Positions 9,183 through 18,186 of a stretch of DNA of 64,000 nucleotides are shown piece by piece. A program made the translations under genes and the position numbers. The notes beneath the pieces were generated by a model. The model saw nothing but the letters and a program-made list of their open reading frames with translations, was not told the origin of the DNA and made no database searches. This DNA is from Capnocytophaga granulosa ATCC 51502. GTDB taxonomy: Bacteria > Bacteroidota > Bacteroidia > Flavobacteriales > Flavobacteriaceae. The number at the start of each line of letters is the position of its first letter. The first letter of the stretch is position 1. The DNA is taken from the NCBI RefSeq assembly GCF_000411115.1, contig NZ_KE150242.1, forward strand, positions 157,791 to 221,790. Reading direction: 5' to 3'.

Positions 9183-9365
9183 TTATACTCTGCCTTTTAG
9201 TGCATCAAACACCCAAGCAATAGCTAGGAATCCCACCCCAGTAGCAGCAAATCCCCAGCCAGCTACATCTTCATAACGGAAGATACCCAGCCCTATGAGT
9301 ATTAATCCAAAGAGGATCATAATCAAAGTAGCATATCCTAAAACAGAATTTTTATTTAAACCCAT
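9183..9365 (-). CDS. CAL67264-family small membrane protein
   Basis: About 60 aa, two membrane helices (about 9-27 and 36-55) separated by [11 protein letters not shown]. It starts [17 protein letters not shown], the pattern of the Bacteroidetes-specific CAL67264 family, whose function is unknown. I take the ATG at 9365; a TTG three codons upstream is also open. It lies 26 bp after wzz and 20 bp before gapN. Confidence 0.75.
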   Translation of the reverse strand: MGLNKNSVLGYATLIMILFGLILIGLGIFRYEDVAGWGFAATGVGFLAIAWVFDALKGRV

Positions 9366-9391
9366 AATAATCAATATTTTAAAGATACTAT

Positions 9392-10501
9392 TTATATATC
9401 TCCCTCAGAAGTAGATTTATTTTTTATACTCTTGATGAAATCTCTACCAAAAATAATGCCAATTCCTACAACGATACCCAAAAATCCCCAAATGGCAATA
9501 ATCATGCCTCTTTTAGGTTTTGATTTTTCTAAGGGAATACTGACAGGTTCTATGTCAATAAAAGCAGGGGTGTCCTCTTGTAGTTTGATTTTTTGGTTTT
9601 CAAGCTGCTTGGCCAGTTCTATATACACATTATTAGCCAAGCTATATTCGGCTTGTAATTGTGTTTGGCGGGTCATAGGTACCGCAGTGATAAGACCTCT
9701 ATTACTATCCTGGAAAGCTGCCAATCTCATTTGTTTTTCCTTAAAGTTCTTTTCGGCCTCTTCATACTGTCTTTCTATAAACTCCAATTGGCTTTTAGCC
9801 TTACGAGTTTTGAACTCTATGATAGTCTCTTGTAGTGTTTTTTTAGCCTGACTTAGCATCTGAGCAGCAGCTACAGGATCACCCATGGAGAAAGAGAAAG
9901 AAATAGTATTGTCTTTCTCGTTATTAGTGATCTGTAGTTGGCTGCTTAGTAGAGAAAATAATTCTTTCTCTTTAGGAGTAACACTATATACTTCTAAGGA
10001 ACCATCGGCTGTTGGCTCAGGTACAACCTCTTTATCTTTGGAGGAAAAGGCTCCTATGATAACTCCAGGTAAGCCAATGGTATATTTCTTTACCACGTCC
10101 AAGGCTCCTGCTTTTTGGTATTTCTGGCAATATTGCTCATAAGTTATAGGAGTACTGTCTTTGGAAGTTTGTATAGAAACTTGTGTCATCTTCCTTTGAA
10201 AAGGAATACTGGAGGCAATACTTGTATAGAGCTTAGGAGAAATTAGTTCTCCTGAAGAGGAACCCAAATTGATACCCGCTAAAGAAGCCAAGCCTGATAA
10301 GCCTCCACCAGAGGAGGAACTACTTTCTTGAGCTAATACTAATGAAGTAGCAGTATATTCCTTTTTAGAAAAAATAGCAATAAAAATACCTATAAGTAGG
10401 AATATGATAAAATATTTTAAAATAGTTTTCTTTCCATTCCATATTTTTAGCAATAGGGCAAGCAAATCTATCTCATCATCTTTTTGTATTTCTTGATCCA
10501 T
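9392..10501 (-). CDS. Wzz/chain-length determinant-type polysaccharide co-polymerase
   Basis: A 369-aa inner-membrane protein of the PCP family that sets chain length of surface polysaccharide. It has a cytoplasmic N-terminus, a membrane helix at about 28-46 (KYFIIFLLIGIFIAIF), a periplasmic alpha/beta domain with a Gly/Ser-rich stretch near 60-80 and long helices (about 210-300), then a second helix at about 330-352 (GMIIAIWGFLGIVVGIGII). There is no C-terminal tyrosine kinase domain. It is translated 7 bp after the Wza-like gene, its normal export partner. Confidence 0.88.
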   Translation of the reverse strand: MDQEIQKDDEIDLLALLLKIWNGKKTILKYFIIFLLIGIFIAIFSKKEYTATSLVLAQESSSSSGGGLSGLASLAGINLGSSSGELISPKLYTSIASSIPFQRKMTQVSIQTSKDSTPITYEQYCQKYQKAGALDVVKKYTIGLPGVIIGAFSSKDKEVVPEPTADGSLEVYSVTPKEKELFSLLSSQLQITNNEKDNTISFSFSMGDPVAAAQMLSQAKKTLQETIIEFKTRKAKSQLEFIERQYEEAEKNFKEKQMRLAAFQDSNRGLITAVPMTRQTQLQAEYSLANNVYIELAKQLENQKIKLQEDTPAFIDIEPVSIPLEKSKPKRGMIIAIWGFLGIVVGIGIIFGRDFIKSIKNKSTSEGDI

Positions 10502-10508
10502 ATTTCTA

Positions 10509-12944
10509 TTATTTAAAAGTGTTGTAAATAAGTATAGCTAAGGTAGTTATTGCGGTCATTATACTAACCGTTTCAGCTGTAGAGACTGCTTTTTTCTCTG
10601 GTTTTTCAGGAACAATCACCAATGCTCCTGGAGCAGCTTTAGGGTAGCTTCTAAAGAAAAGGAAGCGGTTGGTACCTTTTACATCTCCATTGGCATATAC
10701 TACATAGACTGATTTTTTCTGAGCATTGTCGGAGAATCCTCCTGCACTATTGATATAGGATTTAGTAGATTTTCCCTTTTCATAGCGCACTAAAGAAGGA
10801 GCCAGTACCAATCCCTTTACCTCAACGGTTTGTTTTTCAGAAGGGATAATAAGAACATCCCCATCTTTTAGTACAAGATCTTGATAGGAGTTCTTATTCT
10901 CCATGATTTTTTTAAGATTGATACCTACACGGTATTCAGACGCTTCAGGGGTATTTTCTTCCTCTTTAGTTTCAATAAGAGTGAGATCCTTGTCCGTCTT
11001 TTTAAGTTTCTTAAGTTGTTTTTCTTGGGCTTTTCGATCTTTTTCGTCTTTATCTTTCCTTCTTACTAAGGTAGCACCTTCCACATAGGCATAAGGAGCT
11101 AATCCTCCAGAGCGTTCTATAAGGCTTGAGATACGCTCTTCTTTAGTAAGGATAGCATAAAAACCAGGAAAAGAGACTTCTCCTTCTATCTTGACTACTT
11201 GTTGGGGTACATAGCCCTTTTGATAGCGGACGGTTACTATATCATTGGGTTCTAAGGCGATACTTTCCCCTCCTTCTTTAGAGAGGGATACAGTATATAC
11301 TTTGCTGATGGTCTTGAAATTGGCATCATTCAGTTGGCGAGCTACCTCCACTTGTGTTTGGTCAGCGCCTTCTATAAAGCCGCCAGCCATGATGATAAGG
11401 TCGGCAGGGAGTAGTCCCTTGGCATAGGCAAACTTCTGAGGCTTGCGTACAGCTCCTTCTATACGTACCATAGGCTTGGCGATGAGACTATCTCTGCCAT
11501 ATATATGCAGACTATCATTGGGTTGTAGGGCAATACTTTGTTTCTTTTCTAAGAGATCTTTGAGTGAAAAATTAAGACTTTGCTTATCTACATGGTCTAT
11601 AGAGCGGAAGAGAATAGCACGATTCAGATAGGCTTCTTCCCTTACACCTGCAGCTTTTTGTATAAGGTCTAAGACGGTCATACCTTCTGAGTAAGCATAG
11701 TTGCCTGGTTGATATACCGCCCCTGTGATACTGATTCGGTTGTGATATACATCGGAGAGCTTATGTACTAGGAGTTTGTCACCTGCTTGCATAGTAAATT
11801 TGCTGGCTTCATTATAGGGGACTTCCTTTACTTCGCGCTTGGCACCTATGATGCGCTCTACTACCATTACATCTTTGTAGGCATTGGATTTGAATCCTCC
11901 AAAATAATCCTCTAAAGCAGAGAGTTTTTCACCATCTTTGACCTCATAGATACCTTCTCTTTTGACAAAGCCGATTACCTCTACTTGGTTTTTATAAGGA
12001 GGTACAATGATGACATCTTGGTCATTGAGGTTGATATTCCCTTCTTGGGAACCCTTGAGTAAGAAGTTGTAAATATCTAAGTGGGCGATGGTTTTTCCTC
12101 CACGAACCACTTGTATATTTCTAAAAGAACCATTTTCAGTAGGGCCTCCACTGGCATAGAGCGCATTGATTACTGTAGAAAGAGCACTAAGAGAGTAAGT
12201 GCCTGGGGCTTCTACTTCTCCTATGATATTGACTTTTACGGTACGGATATTGGCAATGGAAACGCCTGTATATACCTTAGCATAACTACCTTCAGGGGCG
12301 GAGATACCTGCATATATCTTACGCAAAGCAGTATTGATACGTGCTTTAGCTTCTACAAAGTTGAGACCTCCTACATGCACCTTTCCAGCCATAGGGAGAA
12401 TAATATTTCCTTGATTATCCACTTTTTGGGTAGTGCTACTTTCGGCAGCACCCCATACCTCTACCAAGAGTTCGTCTCCTGTATTGATGATGTAACTCTC
12501 AGGGGTAGGTACATTGATCGTTGGGTTAAAGGAGATTTTAGGATTTTGGAAAAAATCGTAGCCAAAAACTCTACTTTTTTTCATAACCATGATAGAATCT
12601 CTTTCTTTTCCTGTACGGCCAAATACTTCTTGCTCAGAAGAGGTAGGCTTACTACTTGGGGTAGTTGTTTTCCTTTTGGCAGTAGTAGAAAGGGTCATGA
12701 TACGTTGTCTGAGCTTAGTAATCTGAGAGACAGGCACGCCTTTTACACGAGCAGCAGTCTCTAAGTCAGTGATGGAGTAGCCTTGTGCTTGTGCTTTTTC
12801 CCAAAAGGATTGAATTTGTTCGTCAGAGAGTTGATCTACATTGATATAGGCAAGTTGCTCTAAGTTAAGATTCTGTACTTGTGCAGAAAGTGAAAGGGAG
12901 AAACCTACACTTAAAAGAAGAAAAAATAAGATTTTCCTAATCAT
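10509..12944 (-). CDS. Wza-like SLBB-domain polysaccharide export outer-membrane protein
   Basis: 811 aa. A signal peptide (about 1-21, cut after SLSAQ) is followed by a helical segment, a Poly_export domain (about 150-235, INTGDELLVEVWG) and at least five SLBB-type repeats, each ending in a pattern such as LNDQDVIIVPP or LEPNDIVTV. A charged insert lies near 640-690 and a C-terminal membrane segment (TAITTLAILIYNTF) near 792-808, as in proteins that form the export channel for capsule or EPS. With the Wzz-like gene it makes a two-gene export operon. No glycosyltransferases are adjacent. Confidence 0.9.
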   Translation of the reverse strand: MIRKILFFLLLSVGFSLSLSAQVQNLNLEQLAYINVDQLSDEQIQSFWEKAQAQGYSITDLETAARVKGVPVSQITKLRQRIMTLSTTAKRKTTTPSSKPTSSEQEVFGRTGKERDSIMVMKKSRVFGYDFFQNPKISFNPTINVPTPESYIINTGDELLVEVWGAAESSTTQKVDNQGNIILPMAGKVHVGGLNFVEAKARINTALRKIYAGISAPEGSYAKVYTGVSIANIRTVKVNIIGEVEAPGTYSLSALSTVINALYASGGPTENGSFRNIQVVRGGKTIAHLDIYNFLLKGSQEGNINLNDQDVIIVPPYKNQVEVIGFVKREGIYEVKDGEKLSALEDYFGGFKSNAYKDVMVVERIIGAKREVKEVPYNEASKFTMQAGDKLLVHKLSDVYHNRISITGAVYQPGNYAYSEGMTVLDLIQKAAGVREEAYLNRAILFRSIDHVDKQSLNFSLKDLLEKKQSIALQPNDSLHIYGRDSLIAKPMVRIEGAVRKPQKFAYAKGLLPADLIIMAGGFIEGADQTQVEVARQLNDANFKTISKVYTVSLSKEGGESIALEPNDIVTVRYQKGYVPQQVVKIEGEVSFPGFYAILTKEERISSLIERSGGLAPYAYVEGATLVRRKDKDEKDRKAQEKQLKKLKKTDKDLTLIETKEEENTPEASEYRVGINLKKIMENKNSYQDLVLKDGDVLIIPSEKQTVEVKGLVLAPSLVRYEKGKSTKSYINSAGGFSDNAQKKSVYVVYANGDVKGTNRFLFFRSYPKAAPGALVIVPEKPEKKAVSTAETVSIMTAITTLAILIYNTFK

Positions 12945-12968
12945 TGTTCGCTGTTTTTAATCAGAGTG

Positions 12969-12976
12969 CAAATATA
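12969..12976 (-). promoter_or_regulatory. -7 box TATATTTG for wza/wzz operon
   Basis: Reading the minus strand, TATATTTG lies about 24 nt before the wza ATG at 12944. The -33 region is AT-rich without a clean TTG. Confidence 0.55.
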
Positions 12977-13156
12977 CTTCGTTTATCTGAGAAAATAAAA
13001 TATTTTAAACATTAATTATTCATTCCAATTTCGCAAGTACTTTTAAATAACAAATAAGCACTAAATATATTTTTAAAATATTGATTGTCAATGAGTTTAT
13101 ATGATAGGTAAAAGTAAATTTTGATGATAACAATATCAATAAAATGCGGGTGTAAT

Positions 13157-13186
13157 AATTAACAATTAACAATTAACAATTAACAA
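13157..13186. repeat. AACAATT tandem repeat (4 units)
   Basis: Four 7-bp units of TTAACAA in a row, just upstream of a TATCTTTG promoter core. The same unit precedes the TTG start of the FabK-like gene at 4290-4306. Confidence 0.85.
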
Positions 13187-13196
13187 ATATTTTCAC

Positions 13197-13204
13197 TATC
13201 TTTG
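13197..13204 (+). promoter_or_regulatory. -7 box TATCTTTG upstream of relic and SWIM gene
   Basis: A TAnnTTTG match about 200 nt before the SWIM start codon, so the mRNA would carry the C-terminal relic (13250-13381) as leader. Confidence 0.5.
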
Positions 13205-13249
13205 CCGAGTAAATTGCTCTTATCCTTTGTTTATCATGGAAGAAGTGTA

Positions 13250-13381
13250 AAGTTCCCTACTTACTATTGGGAAAATGGCACAGAGCCTCTTGAAATGTGT
13301 AAATATATCTATTTATATAGTAATAAAAACCTGAAATATCATTTACTATATACCCCTGTGGGTACTTATATTATAAAATAA
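13250..13381 (+). pseudogene. C-terminal relic of the membrane-protein family found at 15640-20361
   Basis: This open frame (continuous from about 13214, no good start) ends in a stop at 13379-13381. Its 43 residues align with the C-terminus of the 428-aa protein at 15640-16926. PTYYWEN matches PTYYIEN, the LE pair is kept, LYSNKNLKY matches LYTNKHLSY, and YIIK-stop matches YMIK-stop. Roughly half of the positions are identical. It is too short to be a gene and lacks the N-terminal membrane segment, so I read it as the remnant of a deleted paralogue. Confidence 0.75.
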
Positions 13382-13405
13382 TCCTCATAAAAGAGTAAAA
13401 AAATC

Positions 13406-13639
13406 ATGACTATTCAGAATTTTGATAAGTTTGTAGATAAAATCTTGGTAAAACAAGGCGAAGAAGCCTTTGAACAAGGTAAAGTATCTTCCTTAGAAGA
13501 GCTTGAGGACGGTCTATGGGTCGCCTCGGTAGAGGGAGCTACTACTTATGAAGTGGAAATACTACTGCATAAGAATACCATTAGGGAGACTTCTTGCTCT
13601 TGTGAGCATAAAAAAAAGGTGTTTGCTCGCATATGGTAG
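13406..13639 (+). CDS. SWIM zinc-finger protein, 5' part (zero frame)
   Basis: 77 aa as read in the zero frame. It begins MTIQNFDKFVDKIL and carries the first half of a SWIM zinc motif (Cys64-Ser-Cys66), then stops at 13637. At the A8 run 13610-13617 the codons are AAA AAA AAG. A one-base backward shift there gives GVCSHMVAVF and completes CxC-x7-CxH with Cys74 and His76, continuing into the frame of the next entry to make a 578-aa protein. SWIM domains bind nucleic acid or protein. The exact restoration of the motif shows the two ORFs are one gene. Whether the product is made by programmed -1 frameshifting or transcript slippage, is phase variable, or reflects a sequence error cannot be told here. 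Confidence 0.85.
   Translation: MTIQNFDKFVDKILVKQGEEAFEQGKVSSLEELEDGLWVASVEGATTYEVEILLHKNTIRETSCSCEHKKKVFARIW
13610..13618 (+). promoter_or_regulatory. Slippery sequence A AAA AAG within an A8 run
   Basis: The heptamer is phased in the zero frame exactly as the E. coli dnaX -1 frameshift site. A small hairpin (TAGCC at 13637-13641 with GGCTA at 13650-13654) follows 18 nt later, further than the usual 5-9 nt. The run could equally be a slipped-strand phase-variation tract. Confidence 0.65.
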
Positions 13640-15141
13640 CCGTTTTCTTGGCTATAGAGGCTAAAAAACAACAAGAAGCAGCCAAAGGAAAACAAGGAAC
13701 TAAAAGTAAGAGAGATAGCCTTAAAAGCTTATTGGAAAAAATATCCCGTACAGAGCTGGAGGAATTTATCAAAACTTATATGACTAAGAATAAGGTTTTC
13801 AAAAGTGATTTTCAACTTTATTTTATAGATAAAAATGAGAATAACGATTTTGAAAAGAAGATAACAGATATTATAGACCAAACCATCAAGCCTCGCTATC
13901 GTGGTGGCGAGCCTCAAAATCTACCAGACCTGAACAAAGAAATTAAGAAACACCTTAAAACTATTAATACCTATATAGGAAATAGTAACTATCGCGATGC
14001 TTTTATATTCGCTAAATGTCTTTTTGTCAAGTTACATGAGATAATCGTTAAGTCAAGCTATCCAATTAATACCTTTATCAGTAATACTAATAAGGTACTA
14101 GATGTTATTATCTTCTTAGCAGAGGATGAAAGAGTACCACTAAGCCTAAAAGAGGTAATATTTTCCTTTCTCTTAGAGCAGATGGTTAAAAATGCAGAAC
14201 TTTATGAAGATTATTATGATAACAAACTTCCTCAAGCAGGTAGGAAACTTAGTATTACATTACAAAAAGAGGAAGATTATTTACAGGCAATAGATAAATT
14301 ACTTGATAAAAATAGAATATCAGGTAGTATAAGGAGATTTTATACGATTGAAAAGATAAAATTGTTATCACAATTAGGAAAACAAAAAGAAGCAGATAAA
14401 ATCATAGATAAAAATATAGAACATCCTTTCTTTAGAAGGATTAAAGTAGATATGCTTATAGAGAAAAAGGATTATAAAGCAGCAAAAACATGTCTAAAAG
14501 AAGGGATTACAGAACTAAAACAGCGATATGGAACAGAAAATATTGTAAGAGAATGGGAAGAATTGCTGTTACAGATAGCTAAAGAGGAAGGAGACTTTGA
14601 TACAATGCGGAAATATTACAAGAAATATGCTTTTTATGGAGATGGAGATAGTCAATACTATGATAATTGGAAAAGCACTTATACCGCTGAAGAATGGGAA
14701 AAGGTAATAAGTGAAGAAATAAAGAAACAAGAGACCTACTATAATGAACGAAAGAAAAGATTGAGTGCTTATAGGAATGTTGCTGTCGTATCTCCTATTC
14801 TTTTTCTTATCTACCAAAAAGAAGATATGCACGAAGTTCTATGGGAAAAGGTAAAAAATACGGATATACCTACGATCCTAAATTATCTACATTATCTGAA
14901 GAAAAATCATGATACTGAAATCATGGACAAACTTTATAAAGATGTGATTGCTTATGCAGAAAATGCCTATTATCGTACCGAATATGAAAAAGTAGCTTCG
15001 TTTATTCGTAAAATGATAGAGGATGCACCTGAAGAAAAAGAAAAAATAAGAAAATTAATAGAAAAATTGAAGCAGCGACATAAGAAAAAGTACTCTTTTG
15101 TACAAATCTTAAATGAAATAATTATAGACTATAAAATATAA
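13633..15141 (+). CDS. SWIM zinc-finger protein, 3' part (-1 frame)
   Basis: The frame is really entered at 13618 by the -1 shift; the ATG at 13633 is the Met of CSHMVAV inside the zinc motif, not a likely start. The following ~490 residues are charged and helical. They have a Lys-rich KGKQGTKSKR linker, a LEKISRTELEEFIKTYM segment common to bacterial SWIM proteins, and helical pairs resembling TPR-type repeats (for example DYKAAKTCLKEGITEL). The C-terminus is rich in Lys/Glu. It is followed 4 bp later by the first membrane protein of the array, so co-transcription is likely. No MoxR or VWA partner, often seen with SWIM proteins, is present. Confidence 0.8.
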   Translation: MVAVFLAIEAKKQQEAAKGKQGTKSKRDSLKSLLEKISRTELEEFIKTYMTKNKVFKSDFQLYFIDKNENNDFEKKITDIIDQTIKPRYRGGEPQNLPDLNKEIKKHLKTINTYIGNSNYRDAFIFAKCLFVKLHEIIVKSSYPINTFISNTNKVLDVIIFLAEDERVPLSLKEVIFSFLLEQMVKNAELYEDYYDNKLPQAGRKLSITLQKEEDYLQAIDKLLDKNRISGSIRRFYTIEKIKLLSQLGKQKEADKIIDKNIEHPFFRRIKVDMLIEKKDYKAAKTCLKEGITELKQRYGTENIVREWEELLLQIAKEEGDFDTMRKYYKKYAFYGDGDSQYYDNWKSTYTAEEWEKVISEEIKKQETYYNERKKRLSAYRNVAVVSPILFLIYQKEDMHEVLWEKVKNTDIPTILNYLHYLKKNHDTEIMDKLYKDVIAYAENAYYRTEYEKVASFIRKMIEDAPEEKEKIRKLIEKLKQRHKKKYSFVQILNEIIIDYKI

Positions 15142-15145
15142 TCCT

Positions 15146-15625
15146 ATGGAAAAGCCTCCTTTTTTAAGAGTTATGACCATCGCAATGGTTATACTATTGG
15201 CTATTTTAGTAGCCTTCTCCCTATGGATGTTCCGTACAGATAGTTCGGGATATGCCATTTTCTATGTTGTCCCTCAGGTGCTATATCTTTTTTTCTTTTG
15301 CCTGATGGTAAATCTGTTAGGATATAATATATATAAGAAAAACCAAACGGGAATTATTATTTGTTCTATTGTTACCTTTCCTTTTCTTTTTCCTTATTTT
15401 GATACCTCATCATTCTTTGAATTTTGGTTTGGAATCTTTGGTATGCTGGGACGTATATCGGAAATATCAATGTTATTTTTGGGTATTTATGTATTTATAT
15501 ATCCTAAATTATGGAAGATATTAGCTGCTTCCGGAGTTATTCTTATAGTTTGTACTTTATTATTCCATTATACACCTCTTTTGTTTGCATTATATTATAT
15601 TCTATTTCCTATTTGGCATAATTAA
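15146..15625 (+). CDS. Unrecognised multi-pass membrane protein
   Basis: 159 aa with five or so hydrophobic segments (about 9-29, 35-58, 66-83, 92-118, 128-155) and very few charged residues in between. No family recognised. It starts 4 bp after the SWIM gene and 14 bp before the first long paralogue, so it belongs to the same transcription unit. Confidence 0.7.
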   Translation: MEKPPFLRVMTIAMVILLAILVAFSLWMFRTDSSGYAIFYVVPQVLYLFFFCLMVNLLGYNIYKKNQTGIIICSIVTFPFLFPYFDTSSFFEFWFGIFGMLGRISEISMLFLGIYVFIYPKLWKILAASGVILIVCTLLFHYTPLLFALYYILFPIWHN

Positions 15626-15639
15626 AAGTATTTACAGCT

Positions 15640-16926
15640 ATGAAAAAGAAATTATTACACTTATTTTTTGCCTCTCTTACAGGAATTGCTTTTGTTGTAG
15701 TTTATGCTTTTATAGTTTATGAGATATATACTATAGTTACACAAATGGGAGGTAAGTTCTTAGCAAAGTTTGTTCTTATTCCTTTTGTCTTGGGAATGTT
15801 GGTGTTTTATAGCTTTCATTATCGTTGGGCTAAAAGAATTTTTTTCTATGGAATAGGGGTGTTTACAGCTTTTGTACTCTTTGTACTTTATTCGCCAAAT
15901 ATATGCCAAGAAGTGTTTTTACAATATTCACGTATTGGGAAGCAAGAGGAAGCACGCCGTTTCCTTTCCTTAGCAGATACCTCAGGAGTTACAGCTAATA
16001 CGAGATTTTCGCTACTTTCCACTAAAGAAGGATATCATATAAAACAATGTTTGCTTAATGAAAATCACGAGTTAGTAGTACTATATACAGAAAAACATCA
16101 AGTGGAAAATCCTTTCTATATATCAGGGGAACTTGTAGGTGATGATTCTTTTGAGACACCTCCTTATATGGTTGTGTATGATACAATAGGAAAAGTTAAG
16201 TATATTGTTTTCTTGGCACATCCAGAGGAAGAACCAATAGGAGAGTTTTTGCTAAAAGGAAACTATATTATAGATCTTAGTACTTATGAATATGCAAATC
16301 ATACCTATGACGGATCATTTATTATGCAACCTATGGAATATTTGAAGGGATATGATCCTGCTCATAGAGAAACGACGGCACCTATATCTTATTACGAAAC
16401 ATTCCTCTCTGATGAAGGAGAATGTGGAGGATATCCTGCAATAATAGGAATATTTGTAGAGGATGGCCAAGCCTATTACTTTTTCCCTCCTACATCAGAA
16501 AAGAATACTCAGTACAGAGATGATCAGGATGAAAATATGCTTATAAGTAATCTGTTTTCCATATTGGAAAAAGAGGAAGAAAAGGGAGCGTATTCCTTCG
16601 AGCGGAAAAATATTCTTCCACAAGATTTTTATTATGAGTATCTTACTATGAATGGCTTTTTTAGGAATGACGAAGGGGAAAATTGTGAGGTGGCTTATTC
16701 TGATATACAATTGTTATTTGACCTTAAAATAGGAAAAGATACTTTTCACTTTAAAAAAGAAAAAGTATCTAACTATAAAGGATACGACCAACTTAAAACC
16801 CCTACTTATTATATAGAAAATGAAGAGGAAACCTTAGAGAAGTACAAAGATATGTTTCTTTATACCAATAAGCATCTATCTTATGCTATTTTCTATGATG
16901 GGGAATATGTTTATATGATAAAATAA
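15640..16926 (+). CDS. Membrane-anchored protein, array family member 1
   Basis: 428 aa, family not recognised. The N-terminal ~95 residues contain three membrane helices (about 8-30, 38-56, 64-84). The rest is a soluble, beta-rich part with short strand motifs such as NENHELVVLY, YMVVYDTIGKV and GNYIIDL. The C-terminus is TPTYYIEN…LYTNKHLSYAIF…YMIK. Its paralogues are the next gene and the 410-aa gene at 19129. The first ~45 nt of coding sequence and the leader 'acagct' are almost identical to those of 16940-18181, while the C-terminal halves have diverged. A sensor or immunity role is possible but unsupported. Confidence 0.75.
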   Translation: MKKKLLHLFFASLTGIAFVVVYAFIVYEIYTIVTQMGGKFLAKFVLIPFVLGMLVFYSFHYRWAKRIFFYGIGVFTAFVLFVLYSPNICQEVFLQYSRIGKQEEARRFLSLADTSGVTANTRFSLLSTKEGYHIKQCLLNENHELVVLYTEKHQVENPFYISGELVGDDSFETPPYMVVYDTIGKVKYIVFLAHPEEEPIGEFLLKGNYIIDLSTYEYANHTYDGSFIMQPMEYLKGYDPAHRETTAPISYYETFLSDEGECGGYPAIIGIFVEDGQAYYFFPPTSEKNTQYRDDQDENMLISNLFSILEKEEEKGAYSFERKNILPQDFYYEYLTMNGFFRNDEGENCEVAYSDIQLLFDLKIGKDTFHFKKEKVSNYKGYDQLKTPTYYIENEEETLEKYKDMFLYTNKHLSYAIFYDGEYVYMIK

Positions 16927-16939
16927 ATATTTCACAGCT

Positions 16940-18181
16940 ATGAAAAAGAAATTACCACATTTGTTTTTTGCTTTTCTTACAGGGGTTATTTTTTTATTGG
17001 TATATTTTTTAATTTTATCAGGTGATTATGGAACTGTATTTATAAAAAAAGAAATATTATTATATACATTGTATGTGTTATCTTTCTTGATAGGTGTATT
17101 TTCCTATTATTACTATCAAAAGAATAGCGTAACTAAGCGTTTTATACGTATATTTCCTATTTGTATGCTTGTGTTTTCTCTTGTTAAGCATTCGTCTGTG
17201 GTATATTCCTATTACAAATATCTTATTTCTTATATAGAGATGCCCAAAGAGCTTAGAGGATATGATTTGTTAGATGACAAAGAGGTAAGGCAAGCAGGAA
17301 AAATAATTATGCCTATTCCTCAAAATGACATATATGCTTATACTGATTTGTTCTTTGACCCAAATGATAATCTGTTAGTGTATTACAAATATGATGAGAA
17401 AGAGGCCAATGCGCCCGTGGATTGTATATTGAAATATGATAAAGAGGGAAACCTTTCGGATACCTTATATTTGGAGAATCATCAGGAAGAGAAGAGAAAC
17501 ATCGCACTTAAAGAGGGCTATTTGATAGATTTTGTAGAAAAATCCTATTCTTCTTTTATGATAGATGGTAAGAAGGATTTTCTACCTATGAAAGAACTAA
17601 AAGGGGAAGCTCAACTCTCAGAAAAAGATATAAAAGCCTATTTGTTTGAGGATCCTACCGATTTGATAACCATTATACACATATATGGTGAAGAGAACCA
17701 AATTGTTATTATCAAAAAAGAAAATGAATTGTATTATTCCTATACGAAAGGTTTCTTCTCTTCAAAAGATATAGATTTTTCTTTTCCAGCTCATTTTTAT
17801 TTGTTTACAACTTTCAAAAATCCTACTCCTGAAATAGGAGAAGCCCCAAAAGAGCGCCATATAGAACCTGTGTATTATTTGAAAAAACAAACCTATAATT
17901 CTGGACTTCAACTACTGGGAGAAAGAGAATCTTTTGAAGAAGAGAAATATCGAGGCGATGTATATTTCAAGTTGCTCTTGAATGAACAGCAGCTACACCT
18001 AAAGACTTTCTATTATCAAAATCTTTTTCCTTTTGGCCATACCGATGATATTCGCTATTATCAGAATCAGAATGAAACACTGGAAATATACAATGATATA
18101 CGATTATATACTAACAGACACTTATCCTATGCTTTGCTCGGTACAGGATACAAATATTACCTAATAAAAAACAAATCTTGA
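16940..18181 (+). CDS. Membrane-anchored protein, array family member 2
   Basis: 413 aa. Three N-terminal membrane helices (about 8-28, 36-55, 66-90) are followed by a soluble domain with NDNLLVYYKYD, CILKYDKEGNLSDTLYL, GYLIDF and SFMIDGKKDFLPMKELKG. The 410-aa paralogue has matching blocks (YDTQGNRIDTL, DYLVDF, SWAIDGNKSFQSMEQL). It ends LYTNRHLSYALLG…YYLIKNKS. It lies 13 bp after member 1. Function unknown. Confidence 0.75.
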   Translation: MKKKLPHLFFAFLTGVIFLLVYFLILSGDYGTVFIKKEILLYTLYVLSFLIGVFSYYYYQKNSVTKRFIRIFPICMLVFSLVKHSSVVYSYYKYLISYIEMPKELRGYDLLDDKEVRQAGKIIMPIPQNDIYAYTDLFFDPNDNLLVYYKYDEKEANAPVDCILKYDKEGNLSDTLYLENHQEEKRNIALKEGYLIDFVEKSYSSFMIDGKKDFLPMKELKGEAQLSEKDIKAYLFEDPTDLITIIHIYGEENQIVIIKKENELYYSYTKGFFSSKDIDFSFPAHFYLFTTFKNPTPEIGEAPKERHIEPVYYLKKQTYNSGLQLLGERESFEEEKYRGDVYFKLLLNEQQLHLKTFYYQNLFPFGHTDDIRYYQNQNETLEIYNDIRLYTNRHLSYALLGTGYKYYLIKNKS

Positions 18182-18186
18182 AGATT

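Larger units (their letters stand above)
12945..13249. other. Intergenic region between wza and the SWIM array
   Basis: AT-rich and without a complete gene. It holds the minus-strand promoter of wza (12969-12976), an AACAATT x4 tandem at about 13157-13186, and a plus-strand TATCTTTG at 13197-13204 that precedes the relic and the SWIM gene. Confidence 0.7.

Noticed and set aside
12081..12764. 227-aa plus-strand ORF inside wza
   Set aside because: Shadow of a strongly supported minus-strand gene, with no promoter or family resemblance.
13236..13250. Start codon ATG for the relic frame
   Set aside because: This ATG is in another frame and stops after four codons.
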